This document shows, piece by piece, positions 24,880 through 33,107 of a DNA stretch of 64,000 bases (the stretch's first letter is position 1; each line of letters starts with the position of its first letter). The stretch comes from UBA11872 sp965198285. Its GTDB lineage: Bacteria; Chloroflexota; UBA11872. The notes beneath the pieces are model-generated. The model ran no database searches. It saw nothing but the letters and a program-made list of their open reading frames with translations, and had not been told where the DNA came from. The position numbers were made by a program, and so were the translations under genes. Location of the stretch: the NCBI GenBank assembly GCA_965198285.1, contig OZ240251.1, positions 558,001 to 622,000 on the forward strand. Direction: 5' to 3'.

Positions 24880-26472
24880 CTAGGACTGGCGAGTCGTGAA
24901 GCTCGACTCCACCTCGAACGGCGTGCCGCTGCGGGTTCCGTTGACCCGGATGGTGTAGGTGGTGCCTGGCGCCAGCGGGTCGTGCGGGACCAGCGACAGC
25001 GCGCGCCGCCACTCGCTGGTGGTGCGGGCTGTGGTGACGAGCGCGCCATCCGGCCCGAAGAGCGCGGCCTCCCCCCAGGCGACCTGGTCGTCCAGGCCGA
25101 ACTGCAGCGACACCGGCGGCCCGAAGGGGCGGGTTGCGCCAGGCGCCGGGTTGGGCGATTCCCAGCCCTCCCAGCTCACCGGCACGTCGATGGCGCCGTT
25201 GAACGGCACCACGGCGGGCAACGGCGCGTCGGCGGTGTGCCGCGGCGACAATCCGACGTTGAACACCGTCACGGTGGTGTCGCCATCCGTTGCGGTTCCG
25301 TAGCCGACGTGCACGGCGGACGGATGCACGTACATGTAGCGGTGCCAGACGGTCTGTAGCGCCCAGTCCAGCGTGTCGGCGGGGGTGAAGAACGCGAACA
25401 CTTCGTCAACCCAGCCCAGTTGGTACCCGCTGGCGCGGGCGCGCTCGCCGATGCTGCGCCCCGTGAAGCCGGGGTAGCCGGGCACCTGGGTGTGTAGCCC
25501 GCCCGCGTTCGGGTCGCCAAGGTTGGTGATGTAGTAGTCGGCCTGGCCTTGCGCCGCCTGCATGAGTTCTGGGCTGATGATCAGCGGAGGCAGCCCCAAG
25601 GCGGCACGAAGGCTGTTTGCGGGCGCCAGCACGTTCGTTTGCTGGGATGGCGCGGCCGTGGGTTCGGGTGTGGGCGCAGGGGTCGGCTGCGGCGCGGAGC
25701 CGTCGGCGCGGGGCCGAATCTCGGGCATTAGCACGTCGGCCGGAAAAGTCCCGGCACCGCGGGCCAGGTCCCCGCCGTTGGCCACGGTCACCTCGCCCGC
25801 CGAGGCCCAGGGCAGGTCGACGAGCCACTGCTGTAGGACGGCGCGCTGAAGCCTGATCGTGTGGACGTGGTCATAGGTCACGACCCGCGACGTGGGCAGC
25901 CCGTACCAGCGCAGCGGATCGTCAACGGCAAAGTAGGCGTCGCGCAGTGCGGGGTTGGCATACAGCAGCGCCTGCCGGGAGGTAATTATCTGGTCCCAGG
26001 TGAGGCCCTGCTCTTCGAAGTACTCCGACGAGGGCACCAGCAATTCTTCCAGGGTGTCGTCGTAGCCTTCCAGGTTTAGCCGGTCGAATACGTTGACGAA
26101 CATGAACGTGCCGAGTTCGGGCCGCCACTGCAGTACGACCTTCTGAAACACCTGGACGGTGAAGCCGTCCCAGACGAAGCGCCGCGACAGCGGGTAACCC
26201 AAGGCCTGAACGCCGCCCAAGCGCTGGAACTCGGTCCAGAAGGGGATCCCGTCGGCGTCGGTGACGGCAAAGCCCAGGTCCGGGACATCGGTTTCGGCGG
26301 CCTGGGTAAACAGGCGTCCGCCCTCAACCGCGTAGTCGCCGGAGTCCGCCTGTGCCGGGAGGACTGCCCAGACCGCCATGAGGGCAACCGCGGTCAGAAG
26401 GCCCGCGCCTCGTAGCAGCCGCCCCAGCGAGAGACCGCCCGAGCTCGCGGCCATCGGCGTCAGGGCGGTCAC
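24880..26472 (-). CDS. Secreted CAP-domain (SCP-like) protein with N-terminal WGF/LGYP-type repeats
   Basis: The 530-residue exported protein has an N-terminal signal (LLTAVALMAVWAVLPAQADS). Residues about 55-240 form a repeat domain (FQRLGGVQALGYPLSRRFVW, FTVQVFQKVVLQWRPELGTF) seen in many Chloroflexota exported proteins. A Thr/Pro/Ala linker follows, then a CAP domain (NSLRAALGLPPLIISPELMQ with GLHTQ and HVGYGTA histidines), and finally a beta domain (TSEWRRALSLVPHDPLAPGT, TYTIRV). CAP proteins are extracellular and of diverse function. It probably heads the transcript running through DedA and Nudix to the terminator at 23682. Confidence 0.85.
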   Translation of the reverse strand: MTALTPMAASSGGLSLGRLLRGAGLLTAVALMAVWAVLPAQADSGDYAVEGGRLFTQAAETDVPDLGFAVTDADGIPFWTEFQRLGGVQALGYPLSRRFVWDGFTVQVFQKVVLQWRPELGTFMFVNVFDRLNLEGYDDTLEELLVPSSEYFEEQGLTWDQIITSRQALLYANPALRDAYFAVDDPLRWYGLPTSRVVTYDHVHTIRLQRAVLQQWLVDLPWASAGEVTVANGGDLARGAGTFPADVLMPEIRPRADGSAPQPTPAPTPEPTAAPSQQTNVLAPANSLRAALGLPPLIISPELMQAAQGQADYYITNLGDPNAGGLHTQVPGYPGFTGRSIGERARASGYQLGWVDEVFAFFTPADTLDWALQTVWHRYMYVHPSAVHVGYGTATDGDTTVTVFNVGLSPRHTADAPLPAVVPFNGAIDVPVSWEGWESPNPAPGATRPFGPPVSLQFGLDDQVAWGEAALFGPDGALVTTARTTSEWRRALSLVPHDPLAPGTTYTIRVNGTRSGTPFEVESSFTTRQS

Positions 26473-26517
26473 TGGTCGGCGGCTTCTCGTGAGGTCGAGC
26501 GCATCAACGTCTGAGGG

Positions 26518-26922
26518 TCAGAGCTGCACGGCATTTGGGATCACATCCACCGTGTAGTTGCCACTGGGGTCAACGTCAATAGCTACCACGTCAATGCGGT
26601 AGTCGCCCGTGCGGTCAGGATGCTGGCGCAGATACGTCTGGGCCAGGCGAGCCAACTGGCGCGCCTTGGTGTGTGTGAGGGCGGCGCGCGCTCCGCCGAA
26701 GGTCTGGTCACGCCGCGTCTTGACCTCAATGAACACGATTGCGTCGCGGTCAGTCGCGACGATATCGAGTTCGCCGCGGCCCACGCGGACATTGCGGTCC
26801 AGGATGCGGTACTTGCGGCGCTTGAGTTCGCGAGCGGCCAGATCTTCGCCCCAGCGGCCGAGTTGGGCGCGGTCGGTCGGCGCACGGCGCCTAGTCCGCC
26901 AGGGCCAGCGTATGCGTGGCAT
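26518..26922 (-). CDS. UPF0102 family protein (YraN-like, endonuclease fold)
   Basis: An ATG at 26922 gives 134 residues. The UPF0102 core is clear: AQLGRWGEDLAARELKRRKY, ILDRNVRVGRGELDIVATDR, and AIVFIEVKTRRDQTFGGARA. It includes the E...GELDIV...(E)VK metal-binding residues of the PD-(D/E)XK fold, and continues AQTYLRQHPDRTGDYRIDVV. The biochemical role of YraN is unsettled. Its start overlaps the end of rnhB by 32 bases on the same strand, reproducing the common rnhB-yraN arrangement. Confidence 0.92.
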   Translation of the reverse strand: MPRIRWPWRTRRRAPTDRAQLGRWGEDLAARELKRRKYRILDRNVRVGRGELDIVATDRDAIVFIEVKTRRDQTFGGARAALTHTKARQLARLAQTYLRQHPDRTGDYRIDVVAIDVDPSGNYTVDVIPNAVQL

Positions 26923-27514
26923 GGGCCTGTTGAACGGGAGCAAAGCTCTGGCGGTGCAAGGCAATCGGTCCCTGCGCCTGCAACGCGGCACGGTGACGGG
27001 CTGTGCCGTAGCCCTTGTTGCGATCGAAAGCGTAGGCAGGAAACCGGCGGCTGAGCCGCCGCATCAGACGGTCGCGGGCCACCTTGGCGCAGATCGACGC
27101 GGCGGCCACGGCCAGGCAGGTGGCGTCGGCGCGGATGATGGCCGTCTGACGGTCGGCGAAGCGGCTGGCGGCGTCCAGCGGAAAGGCGTCCACGATCACA
27201 TGGTCCGGGTCCAGGCCCAAGCGGCCAAGCGCGCGGTGCATGGTGAGGCGTCCGGCGGCGGCGATTCCGGCGTCGTCGATCTCGCGGGGCGTGGTGTGGG
27301 CCACGCCGATGGCGGCGGCGCGGGCGCGAATCAAGCGGGCCAGCCGTTCGCGGGCGCGCGGCGAGAGGCGCTTGGAGTCGGTCACGCCGGCCAGCAGTTG
27401 CGGGTCCAGGTATGCAACCGGCGGCAGGATGACCGCGGCGGCGGTCAGTGGGCCGGCCCAGGCACCCCGGCCGGCTTCATCCACGCCGGCGATTCGGCGG
27501 CGTCCCTGCCGCAA
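26891..27514 (-). CDS. rnhB: Ribonuclease HII
   Basis: The enzyme removes RNA from RNA/DNA hybrids. Catalytic motifs are RIAGVDEAGRGAWAGPLTAA (D-E-A-G-R-G), a conserved DSKRLSPRARERLARLI, VIVDAFPLD, and ADATCLAVAAASICAKVARD. The listed start is a TTG at 27514. However, the frame upstream encodes LPPPCRELRLLRQGRRRIAG, which fits the usual RNase HII N-terminus, so translation probably begins up to 24 codons earlier from a non-standard codon. It follows rplS directly and overlaps yraN. Confidence 0.93.
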   Translation of the reverse strand: MRQGRRRIAGVDEAGRGAWAGPLTAAAVILPPVAYLDPQLLAGVTDSKRLSPRARERLARLIRARAAAIGVAHTTPREIDDAGIAAAGRLTMHRALGRLGLDPDHVIVDAFPLDAASRFADRQTAIIRADATCLAVAAASICAKVARDRLMRRLSRRFPAYAFDRNKGYGTARHRAALQAQGPIALHRQSFAPVQQAHATHTLALAD

Positions 27515-27586
27515 CAGCCGGAGTTCCCGGCACGGCGGTGGGAGCCTGAGCAGGAGGGCGCCGACGGAGCTGGCCTCTGGCGCCGG

Positions 27587-27934
27587 CTAGGCGCGCCGCT
27601 CCTTGACGCGCGCCGCGCGGCCAACGCGGTCACGCAAGTAGTACAACTTGGCGCGGCGGACTTTGCCGTGGCGGATCACCTGAATGTCATCCACGATCGG
27701 CGAGTGCAGCAGAAAGGTCCGCTCCACGCCGACCCCGCCGGACATGCGGCGGACCGTGAAGTTCTCGTTGACCCCGCCGGCGCGGCGTCGGATCACGGTG
27801 CCTTCGAACAGCTGCACGCGTTCACGCGCGCCCTCGCGCACCTTCACGTGCACGCGCACGGTGTCGCCGACGTTGAAGTCGGGCACGTCGGGCTTGAGGT
27901 AGGTCTTTTCGAGTTCCTCGATGAGGGTCGCCAT
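27587..27934 (-). CDS. rplS: 50S ribosomal protein L19
   Basis: The 115-residue protein shows the L19 pattern: MATLIEELEKTYLKPDVPDF, VGDTVRVHVKVREGARERVQ, LFEGTVIRRRAGGVNENFTV, and VGVERTFLLHSPIVDDIQVI followed by RHGKVRRAKLYYLRDRVGRA. It sits at the 30S-50S interface. It is the first gene of rplS-rnhB-yraN. In most bacteria this group follows trmD, but here trmD is about 8 kb away on the other strand. Confidence 0.97.
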   Translation of the reverse strand: MATLIEELEKTYLKPDVPDFNVGDTVRVHVKVREGARERVQLFEGTVIRRRAGGVNENFTVRRMSGGVGVERTFLLHSPIVDDIQVIRHGKVRRAKLYYLRDRVGRAARVKERRA

Positions 27935-28148
27935 GGGTGCTATGCCGGAGAACGAGCGGCGCGGGACGCCACAAACAACGGGTTGCGAAGTGGGATGCCA
28001 ACCTGCCGGCCGGCACCGCCGACGATAGCACAGGCGCCGGCGTTGGCCGCCCCCTGTCGGGGGGTAATTTCATAGCGCTTCCTGTAACGCCGCCTATAGT
28101 TGAGAAGGCGCGGCCCGGTGTGTTGGCCGCGCGGGCGGCGAGAATTTC

Positions 28149-30068
28149 ATGCACATCAGCCGACGCACCCTTCTGCTGTTCGCCGGGTCCGGCGTGCTTG
28201 GCGGCGTTGCAGCGGCCGCGGCCGGCGCCACCGTGTTTGTGGCGGTGGGCGAGGCGCGCTACGCCGACCGGTTCTATCCGGGTGTGCGCCTTGACGGCGA
28301 AGACGTGGGCGGTCTGACGCTGGCCGAGGCGCGGGGCCGGCTGACGGCGCGCTGGGATGGCTTCCGCGACTCGCCGGTCATCTTTCGGCTGGATGGTCGA
28401 ACGTGGAATCCAACGGGCGGCGAGGTTGGCATCCAGGTGGACTACGCCACGCCGCTGGCGCAGGCCTACGCGTGGGGGCGACGGGGCAGTTGGGAGACAC
28501 GCCTGCGCCAGCAGCGGCAGACGCTGAAAGCCCCGCGCGACTGGCGAACGACCGTCAGTTTCGACCCGCACCTCTTCATGGCGTATGTCGAGCGCATTGG
28601 CGCCGAGATTGCGCAGAGCCCGACGGATGCCTCGCTGCGGATCGAAACCCAGGGCGGTCAGCGCCTCGCCCGGGTCTATCCGTCAAGTGAGGGCCGTGAA
28701 CTGGTACCGGCGGACGTCTTGGCCGTGATGAGCCGGAGGTTCGATACGCCGCAGCGGATGATCATCGACCTGCAGTCCCGTTCGCTGGCGCCCCAGGTCG
28801 CCACAGCCGACGTGACGCCTGCGTCCGAACGCGCACGAGAGCTGATGGAGGGGCGCATCGAAATGGTCGCGCCGGGCCATCGGTGGTCGATTGCGCGCGA
28901 GGACCTGGCCGAGGAGATGCGCGTCGTTGGACCGCCCGAAGCCCCCGATATCAGCGTGGACGTGAGCTATCGGGCCTTTGACCGGGTGGCGCGCGAGATT
29001 GCGGACACGCTGCGGGTTCCCGCCGTGGAGCCAAAGATCCGAGTTGACGATGAGGGTGAGGTCGTGCCGCTGGTTGAGGGTACGCCCGGCCGCACGATCG
29101 ACGCCGAAAGCCTCTGGACACGCGTGCAGACAGCCTTTACTGGCGGGCGCGACCGGGTCAACGTACCGCTGGTGGTGTTGCAGCCCGCCATTACACGGCG
29201 CAGCGCAGGCGAATTGCAATTTGACAACATGATCGCGGCGGGCGTGTCTCGCTTCACCGGTTCCAGCCGCAACCGCGTACATAACATCGCCAACGGGTCG
29301 CGGCTGATCGACGGCACGGTCGTGCCGCCCGGCGAGACCTTCTCCTTCAACGCCACGGTCGGGCCGATCACGGTGGGCAACGGGTTTGTCGAGGGTCTGG
29401 TCATCGCGCCAACGCGCACCGAACCGGGCATCGGCGGCGGCATTTGCCAGGTGTCAACCACCCTGTTTCGCGCCGCGTTCTGGGCCGGTCTGCCGATCAG
29501 CGAGCGCTGGCAGCACGCCTACCGCGTCCGCTACTACGAGCTTGGCCCCAACAACCCGCCCGGGTTTGACGCGGCGATCTGGCAGCCGTCCCAGGACCTG
29601 GCGTTCACCAACGACACCCCGAACCACATCCTGATCCGGCGCGACTTCAACGCCCGGGCGCAATCGCTCGCGTTCCGGCTGATGGGCCCGCCGCTGGAGC
29701 GCGAGGTCACGCTGGACCCCTGGCAGGGCCAGGAGATCGAGCCGCCCCCGCTGCGCGTGGTACCCACCACGGAACTGCCGCCCGGCGCGATCGAAAAGAC
29801 CGACAGCGCTATTCCCGGCCTGCGAACCGTGATCAGCCGGCAGGTCGCGCTTGGCGGCCACGTGCGCTTCAAGGACCGGTTCCCGTCGGCGTTCATCCCC
29901 TGGCCCGAGCGCTGGGAGGTCGGGCAGGCCGAGGACGGCAGCTTCGATCCCAACCTGGTGCCGGGCTACGCCGAGTCGCAGGCGGCATCGGAGGAGACGC
30001 CGCCGGCCGAGGAAGCGCCGCCGGCTGAGGGCACGCCAGCGGAGGAGCAACGCACGGACCAGAGTTAG
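28149..30068 (+). CDS. VanW-family exported protein with peptidoglycan-binding repeats
   Basis: The 639-residue protein starts with a twin-arginine-like signal (HISRRTLLLFAGSGVLGGVA). Two PG_binding_4-type regions follow (about 40-150 and 215-320; VRLDGEDVGGLTLAEARGRL, VPLVEGTPGRTIDAESLWTR). The VanW domain is at about 350-480, with NRVHNIANGSRLIDGTVVPP, GETFSFNATVGPITVGNGFV, and EPGIGGGICQVSTTLFRAAF. A G5-like region and a Glu/Pro/Ala tail end the protein. VanW proteins are surface-associated and linked to cell-wall functions, with no defined reaction. A TATAGT at 28095-28100 may be its -10. Its stop overlaps the convergent oxidoreductase by 4 bases. Confidence 0.9.
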   Translation: MHISRRTLLLFAGSGVLGGVAAAAAGATVFVAVGEARYADRFYPGVRLDGEDVGGLTLAEARGRLTARWDGFRDSPVIFRLDGRTWNPTGGEVGIQVDYATPLAQAYAWGRRGSWETRLRQQRQTLKAPRDWRTTVSFDPHLFMAYVERIGAEIAQSPTDASLRIETQGGQRLARVYPSSEGRELVPADVLAVMSRRFDTPQRMIIDLQSRSLAPQVATADVTPASERARELMEGRIEMVAPGHRWSIAREDLAEEMRVVGPPEAPDISVDVSYRAFDRVAREIADTLRVPAVEPKIRVDDEGEVVPLVEGTPGRTIDAESLWTRVQTAFTGGRDRVNVPLVVLQPAITRRSAGELQFDNMIAAGVSRFTGSSRNRVHNIANGSRLIDGTVVPPGETFSFNATVGPITVGNGFVEGLVIAPTRTEPGIGGGICQVSTTLFRAAFWAGLPISERWQHAYRVRYYELGPNNPPGFDAAIWQPSQDLAFTNDTPNHILIRRDFNARAQSLAFRLMGPPLEREVTLDPWQGQEIEPPPLRVVPTTELPPGAIEKTDSAIPGLRTVISRQVALGGHVRFKDRFPSAFIPWPERWEVGQAEDGSFDPNLVPGYAESQAASEETPPAEEAPPAEGTPAEEQRTDQS

Positions 30069-31114
30069 CCGCGGACGGGCGCTCCGGTTCGTGCCGAGCG
30101 GTAGGCGGCTTCCATGGCGGCGACCTGACGCAGGCCGTCGTGAGCGGTGGCCCTCGGGGTGCCCAGGCCCAGAATCACGTCGATGAAATTGGCCGGGGCG
30201 CTGCCCAGGAACGGCATGGACGTGTTGTCAAAGGTCACTGGGTCGCGCAGTTCGCGTTCCAACGTGAGGTGGCCCCAGCGCATGTGGATCGCGCCCGTCG
30301 TCCCGTAGAGGTTGAACGCGAAGTCGCGCGGCACGGGCGTGTCGCCAATGCAGGCCAAGCTGCACAACACGCCCGACCCCAGCCGCAGGTTGAGCGCCGT
30401 ATACAGGTCGGCCTCCGGCGAGTCCATCTGCGCGAAGACCGTCGCCGCCGGTGATCCCGCCAGCCAGAGGCAGGCCTCCAACAGGTGCGCGCCGCCGTCG
30501 GCGAAGAAGCCGCCGCCATTGGCCGCGGCGTCGCCCCGAAAACTGGTCTCGTGCAGCAGCGTGGCCTGCGTGTCCGATACACCGTCCAGCATGGTGGCGC
30601 CCGCGCCCGTGAACCGGCGCTCGGGCGGCTGGAGCCACAGGTCCCAGTCATAGGCCATGTAGGCCTGGATCAGGCGCAACTCGCCGATCGCGCCGTCGCG
30701 CAGGAGTTCGTGGGCTTTCGTGAAGGGCGGCTCGTAATGCCGGTTGAACGCCACCATCAGCGTCAGACCGCGCCCTTCGGCCAGCGTCACCAGTTCGCGC
30801 GCGTGGTCCAACCGCAGCGTCAGCGGCTTGTCCACCAGCACGTGCAGGTCGCGCGCCAGGGCCGCGCGCACGGCCTCGTAATGCAGGTTGTGCGGCAGGG
30901 AAACGGTGACGGCATCCAGCGAGTCGTCAGCCAGCAAGTCCGCGTAGTCCGTGTAGCGGCCCGGAACGTCAAACGCGTCGGCGGCTTCGGCCAGCCGGGC
31001 CGCGTTGCGACGGCAGAGCGCGGAGATCTCCGCCTCAGGGTGCTCCCGTAGCGGCGGCAGGTGGGCGCGCTGGGCGTAGGCCCCGGCCCCAATCACCCCA
31101 ACCCGAACGGCCAT
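30065..31114 (-). CDS. Gfo/Idh/MocA-family oxidoreductase
   Basis: An ATG at 31114 gives 349 residues. The N-terminal NAD(P)-binding fold (MAVRVGVIGAGAYAQRAHLP) is followed by the characteristic LHVLVDKPLTLRLDHARELV motif, whose lysine participates in catalysis, and VAFNRHYEPPFTKAHELL. The C-terminal GFO_IDH_MocA_C domain contains GGGFFADGGAHLLEACLWLA with the conserved G-x-x-D/x-x-H arrangement. Members oxidise or isomerise sugars, inositols or related alcohols. The substrate cannot be assigned. It lies about 45 bases past the MazF-like gene. Confidence 0.9.
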   Translation of the reverse strand: MAVRVGVIGAGAYAQRAHLPPLREHPEAEISALCRRNAARLAEAADAFDVPGRYTDYADLLADDSLDAVTVSLPHNLHYEAVRAALARDLHVLVDKPLTLRLDHARELVTLAEGRGLTLMVAFNRHYEPPFTKAHELLRDGAIGELRLIQAYMAYDWDLWLQPPERRFTGAGATMLDGVSDTQATLLHETSFRGDAAANGGGFFADGGAHLLEACLWLAGSPAATVFAQMDSPEADLYTALNLRLGSGVLCSLACIGDTPVPRDFAFNLYGTTGAIHMRWGHLTLERELRDPVTFDNTSMPFLGSAPANFIDVILGLGTPRATAHDGLRQVAAMEAAYRSARTGAPVRG

Positions 31115-31160
31115 CGGCGCCAGCTTGAAAGGGGGCCGCAAAGTCTAACCGGACTTGCCG

Positions 31161-31520
31161 TCAGTTCGAGTAGTCGATAGCGATCACCACACCGGCCACG
31201 ATCTCCTCGACTTCATCGGCCTCCAGCGCGCCGATCTGGCGAATGAACCGATCCGTGGACACGCTGCGCACCTGAAGAAAGTCGGCGGCTGATTCCTCAT
31301 CGAGACCGTTGCTCTTGTTGGCCGCTATCAGCAGCTTGTCAAAGCGGCCCTCGAAGTCCGCTCTCCAGGTTGTCAACGGCACGATGATGCGAACGGGCGC
31401 CTGGTCCAGCGCGGGCGAACTGATCACAACGACCGGTCGGTCACGCTGCGATTCGGCCCCAACCGGGCGGGGTAGCCCAACCAGCCAGACCTCGCCACGG
31501 GTTGGTGAATCGTTCGCCAC
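31161..31520 (-). CDS. MazF/PemK-type toxin (endoribonuclease family)
   Basis: A GTG start gives 119 residues. The SH3-like PemK fold is recognisable: RGEVWLVGLPRPVGAESQRD, RPVVVISSPALDQAPVRIIV, PLTTW, and LQVRSVSTDRFIRQIGALEA, with the usual R-P-V-V-V-I and D-Q-V/RS-D segments. Family members cut mRNA at short motifs. The gene is 14 bases downstream of an HTH-ImmA protein gene on the same strand. That protein is the natural candidate for its antitoxin/regulator in place of a small MazE, which I do not see. Confidence 0.85.
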   Translation of the reverse strand: MANDSPTRGEVWLVGLPRPVGAESQRDRPVVVISSPALDQAPVRIIVPLTTWRADFEGRFDKLLIAANKSNGLDEESAADFLQVRSVSTDRFIRQIGALEADEVEEIVAGVVIAIDYSN

Positions 31521-31534
31521 GGCTTTCTATTCGG

Positions 31535-32689
31535 CTAGTGAATACGGTCAGCGAGCGTCGTGTCCCACGCCTCGGTCTCGGCCGGGTCGACCGCTACATG
31601 CGCGTGGCGCAGCGTGCGGTGGCGCTCCTCACGCGGGCGCCGTGCCAGGTCGCGAAGGGATGTACGAGGCGCCCGCATCTCTTGCGTGTGAAGGGAGGCA
31701 CCCGGGTAGAGCCGGTTGGCCTCGTCGGAAGTGATCATCCGCTCCGCCAGAGCTCGAAGCACGAGCCGCCGAAAGAGCGCCGGGGACTCCCGGCCTTCGT
31801 ACGCGAACGGCTCGGTGCGATTCCAACCCGTCTGGCGAAAGCCCATATTTAGCGTCCGGTAGAGGTCGTCACCGATGATCTCGAGATCGCGCGCGCGGCG
31901 GATCCAGGCCTGCATACTCAGGCCCCAGCGCTGCTTGAGAAGGCCGAGTTCGGTCAGATCCAGACCCCGGCGGCGCGTGCCGAGTTCGCGGCGTGCCGCC
32001 TCCGGCGGCACGAGAAACGAGGCCGCGAAGCGGAACGCGAACTGTTCGTCCTGCTTGGCGACGCCGGTGCTCTTCATAACGAGGTGACCAAGTTCGTGCG
32101 CCGCGTTCAGCCTTAGGCGGTCGGGCGGTATCGCCTCGTTCAGAACGAGGACGGGCCTCCCGTTTGCCCACCCCGCGAGACCGTCGAAGCCCCAGGCTTC
32201 AGGTAGCGTCACAACGGCGCCACCGTGGTCCTCAATCAAGCCGATAAGTCCGTCCACGGGCCGGTCGCCGAGGTTCCAGCGCATCCGCAGCGCTGCTGCC
32301 GCGTAGTCGCAGTCACTGGACGTCCCGACCTCGATTGGCCCCGGCAGATCGTGGCGCTGAGCAAGCCGGAACAACTCTCGAAGCCTGAATTCGCCCTCCA
32401 GCCGCTGGACGGCGTGCGCGGTGAGTTGCCTTTGGCGGGTCTGGCTGAGCTTGGCGAGCTTCCGGTAGGCCACCCAGCGAATCTCGACAGCGGAATCGCT
32501 CAGTAGAGACGACGGCTGCACATTGAGCGCAGCTGCAAGCTCGGCAATCCTCGTCGGCGACGGTTGCGACGCGCCGGTCTCATACCTTGAGATGGCTTGC
32601 CTAGTAATCGGCCGCTCAAGCGTATCGGCCAGACCCTGCAGCGACAGTCCAGCCGCCAGCCTCGCTTGGCGCAGCCGTTCTCCCAACAT
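31535..32689 (-). CDS. XRE-type HTH plus ImmA/IrrE metallopeptidase-domain protein
   Basis: The 384-residue protein has an N-terminal Cro/C1-type helix-turn-helix (LGERLRQARLAAGLSLQGLA, TRQAISRYETGASQPSPTRI) at residues 1-60. A COG2856 (ImmA/IrrE) domain with the zinc motif NAAHELGHLVM, H-E-x-x-H, lies at about residue 200. Such proteins cleave or displace repressors and commonly serve as antitoxin-like partners or stress sensors. It is immediately followed by a MazF-type gene and stands back to back with the ubiquitin-like operon, separated by 163 bases. It may therefore regulate both directions. Confidence 0.88.
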   Translation of the reverse strand: MLGERLRQARLAAGLSLQGLADTLERPITRQAISRYETGASQPSPTRIAELAAALNVQPSSLLSDSAVEIRWVAYRKLAKLSQTRQRQLTAHAVQRLEGEFRLRELFRLAQRHDLPGPIEVGTSSDCDYAAAALRMRWNLGDRPVDGLIGLIEDHGGAVVTLPEAWGFDGLAGWANGRPVLVLNEAIPPDRLRLNAAHELGHLVMKSTGVAKQDEQFAFRFAASFLVPPEAARRELGTRRRGLDLTELGLLKQRWGLSMQAWIRRARDLEIIGDDLYRTLNMGFRQTGWNRTEPFAYEGRESPALFRRLVLRALAERMITSDEANRLYPGASLHTQEMRAPRTSLRDLARRPREERHRTLRHAHVAVDPAETEAWDTTLADRIH

Positions 32690-32768
32690 CTGGGCTGCTC
32701 CACTTCAGCCGTGACGTTCCGGAAGAGTAGCTCATTTGCGGGCTTTGGGCACTAGCGTCAATGGATTA

Positions 32769-32824
32769 TTGACAAACCCACAAATCTATATGAGGATATG
32801 TTAGCTGTGATCGAGTGATCGCAG
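32769..32824 (+). promoter_or_regulatory. Candidate promoter/operator of the ubiquitin-like operon
   Basis: This AT-rich part of the divergent gap contains TTGACA at 32769-32774. A weak GAGGAT (32792-32797) lies at 17-base spacing, with TATATG and GATATG also nearby. A 20-base imperfect dyad follows: CTGTGATC-GAGT-GATCGCAG (32805-32824, one mismatch). The dyad overlaps the expected transcription start and could bind the divergently encoded HTH protein. This is a prediction. Confidence 0.45.
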
Positions 32825-32852
32825 CGCCAAACTCCGACGCAGGAGCACGCAA

Positions 32853-33107
32853 ATGTCCCCGCAGCAGGCGAATGGCCGCCGTCTCATCCCGTTCACCATC
32901 GACGGAGAAGCCTTCACGACCAGCGATATCAGTCAACGAGCCTCGGCGCTTCTCCGCCTGGCCGGACTGGATCCCAGGAAGTTCGATCTGGGCGAGCTTG
33001 GTGACAAAGACCAGCCTCAGCCCAAGCGGTTTGCCGACGACGAGACAGTCCTCATCCGGAAGGACGCGAAGTTCGTTTCAATCCGCGAGAAGGCTCCGTT
33101 CGCATAA
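32853..33107 (+). CDS. Ubiquitin-like beta-grasp protein (bacterial multiubiquitin-domain type)
   Basis: The ATG at 32853 is preceded by AGGAG 7 bases upstream. The 84-residue product reads as one beta-grasp domain: RLIPFTIDGEAFTTSDISQR, the helix ASALLRLAGLDPRKFDLGEL, then KRFADDETVLIRKDAKFVSI and a short end REKAPFA. The order (short strand, D-G-x-x-F/Y-x-T, helix with LLxLAGLDPxxxxL, then DDETVxLRxGxxF) matches bacterial multiubiquitin-domain proteins, which accompany E2-like, JAB and ThiF genes. The C-terminus is not Gly-Gly. The stop overlaps the next start (TAATG), which indicates translational coupling. Confidence 0.75.
   Translation: MSPQQANGRRLIPFTIDGEAFTTSDISQRASALLRLAGLDPRKFDLGELGDKDQPQPKRFADDETVLIRKDAKFVSIREKAPFA

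Noticed and set aside
26609..28075. A 488-codon plus-strand frame opposite yraN, rnhB and rplS
   Set aside because: The minus-strand genes are unambiguous ribosomal and RNase HII proteins, and the plus frame has no recognisable domain.
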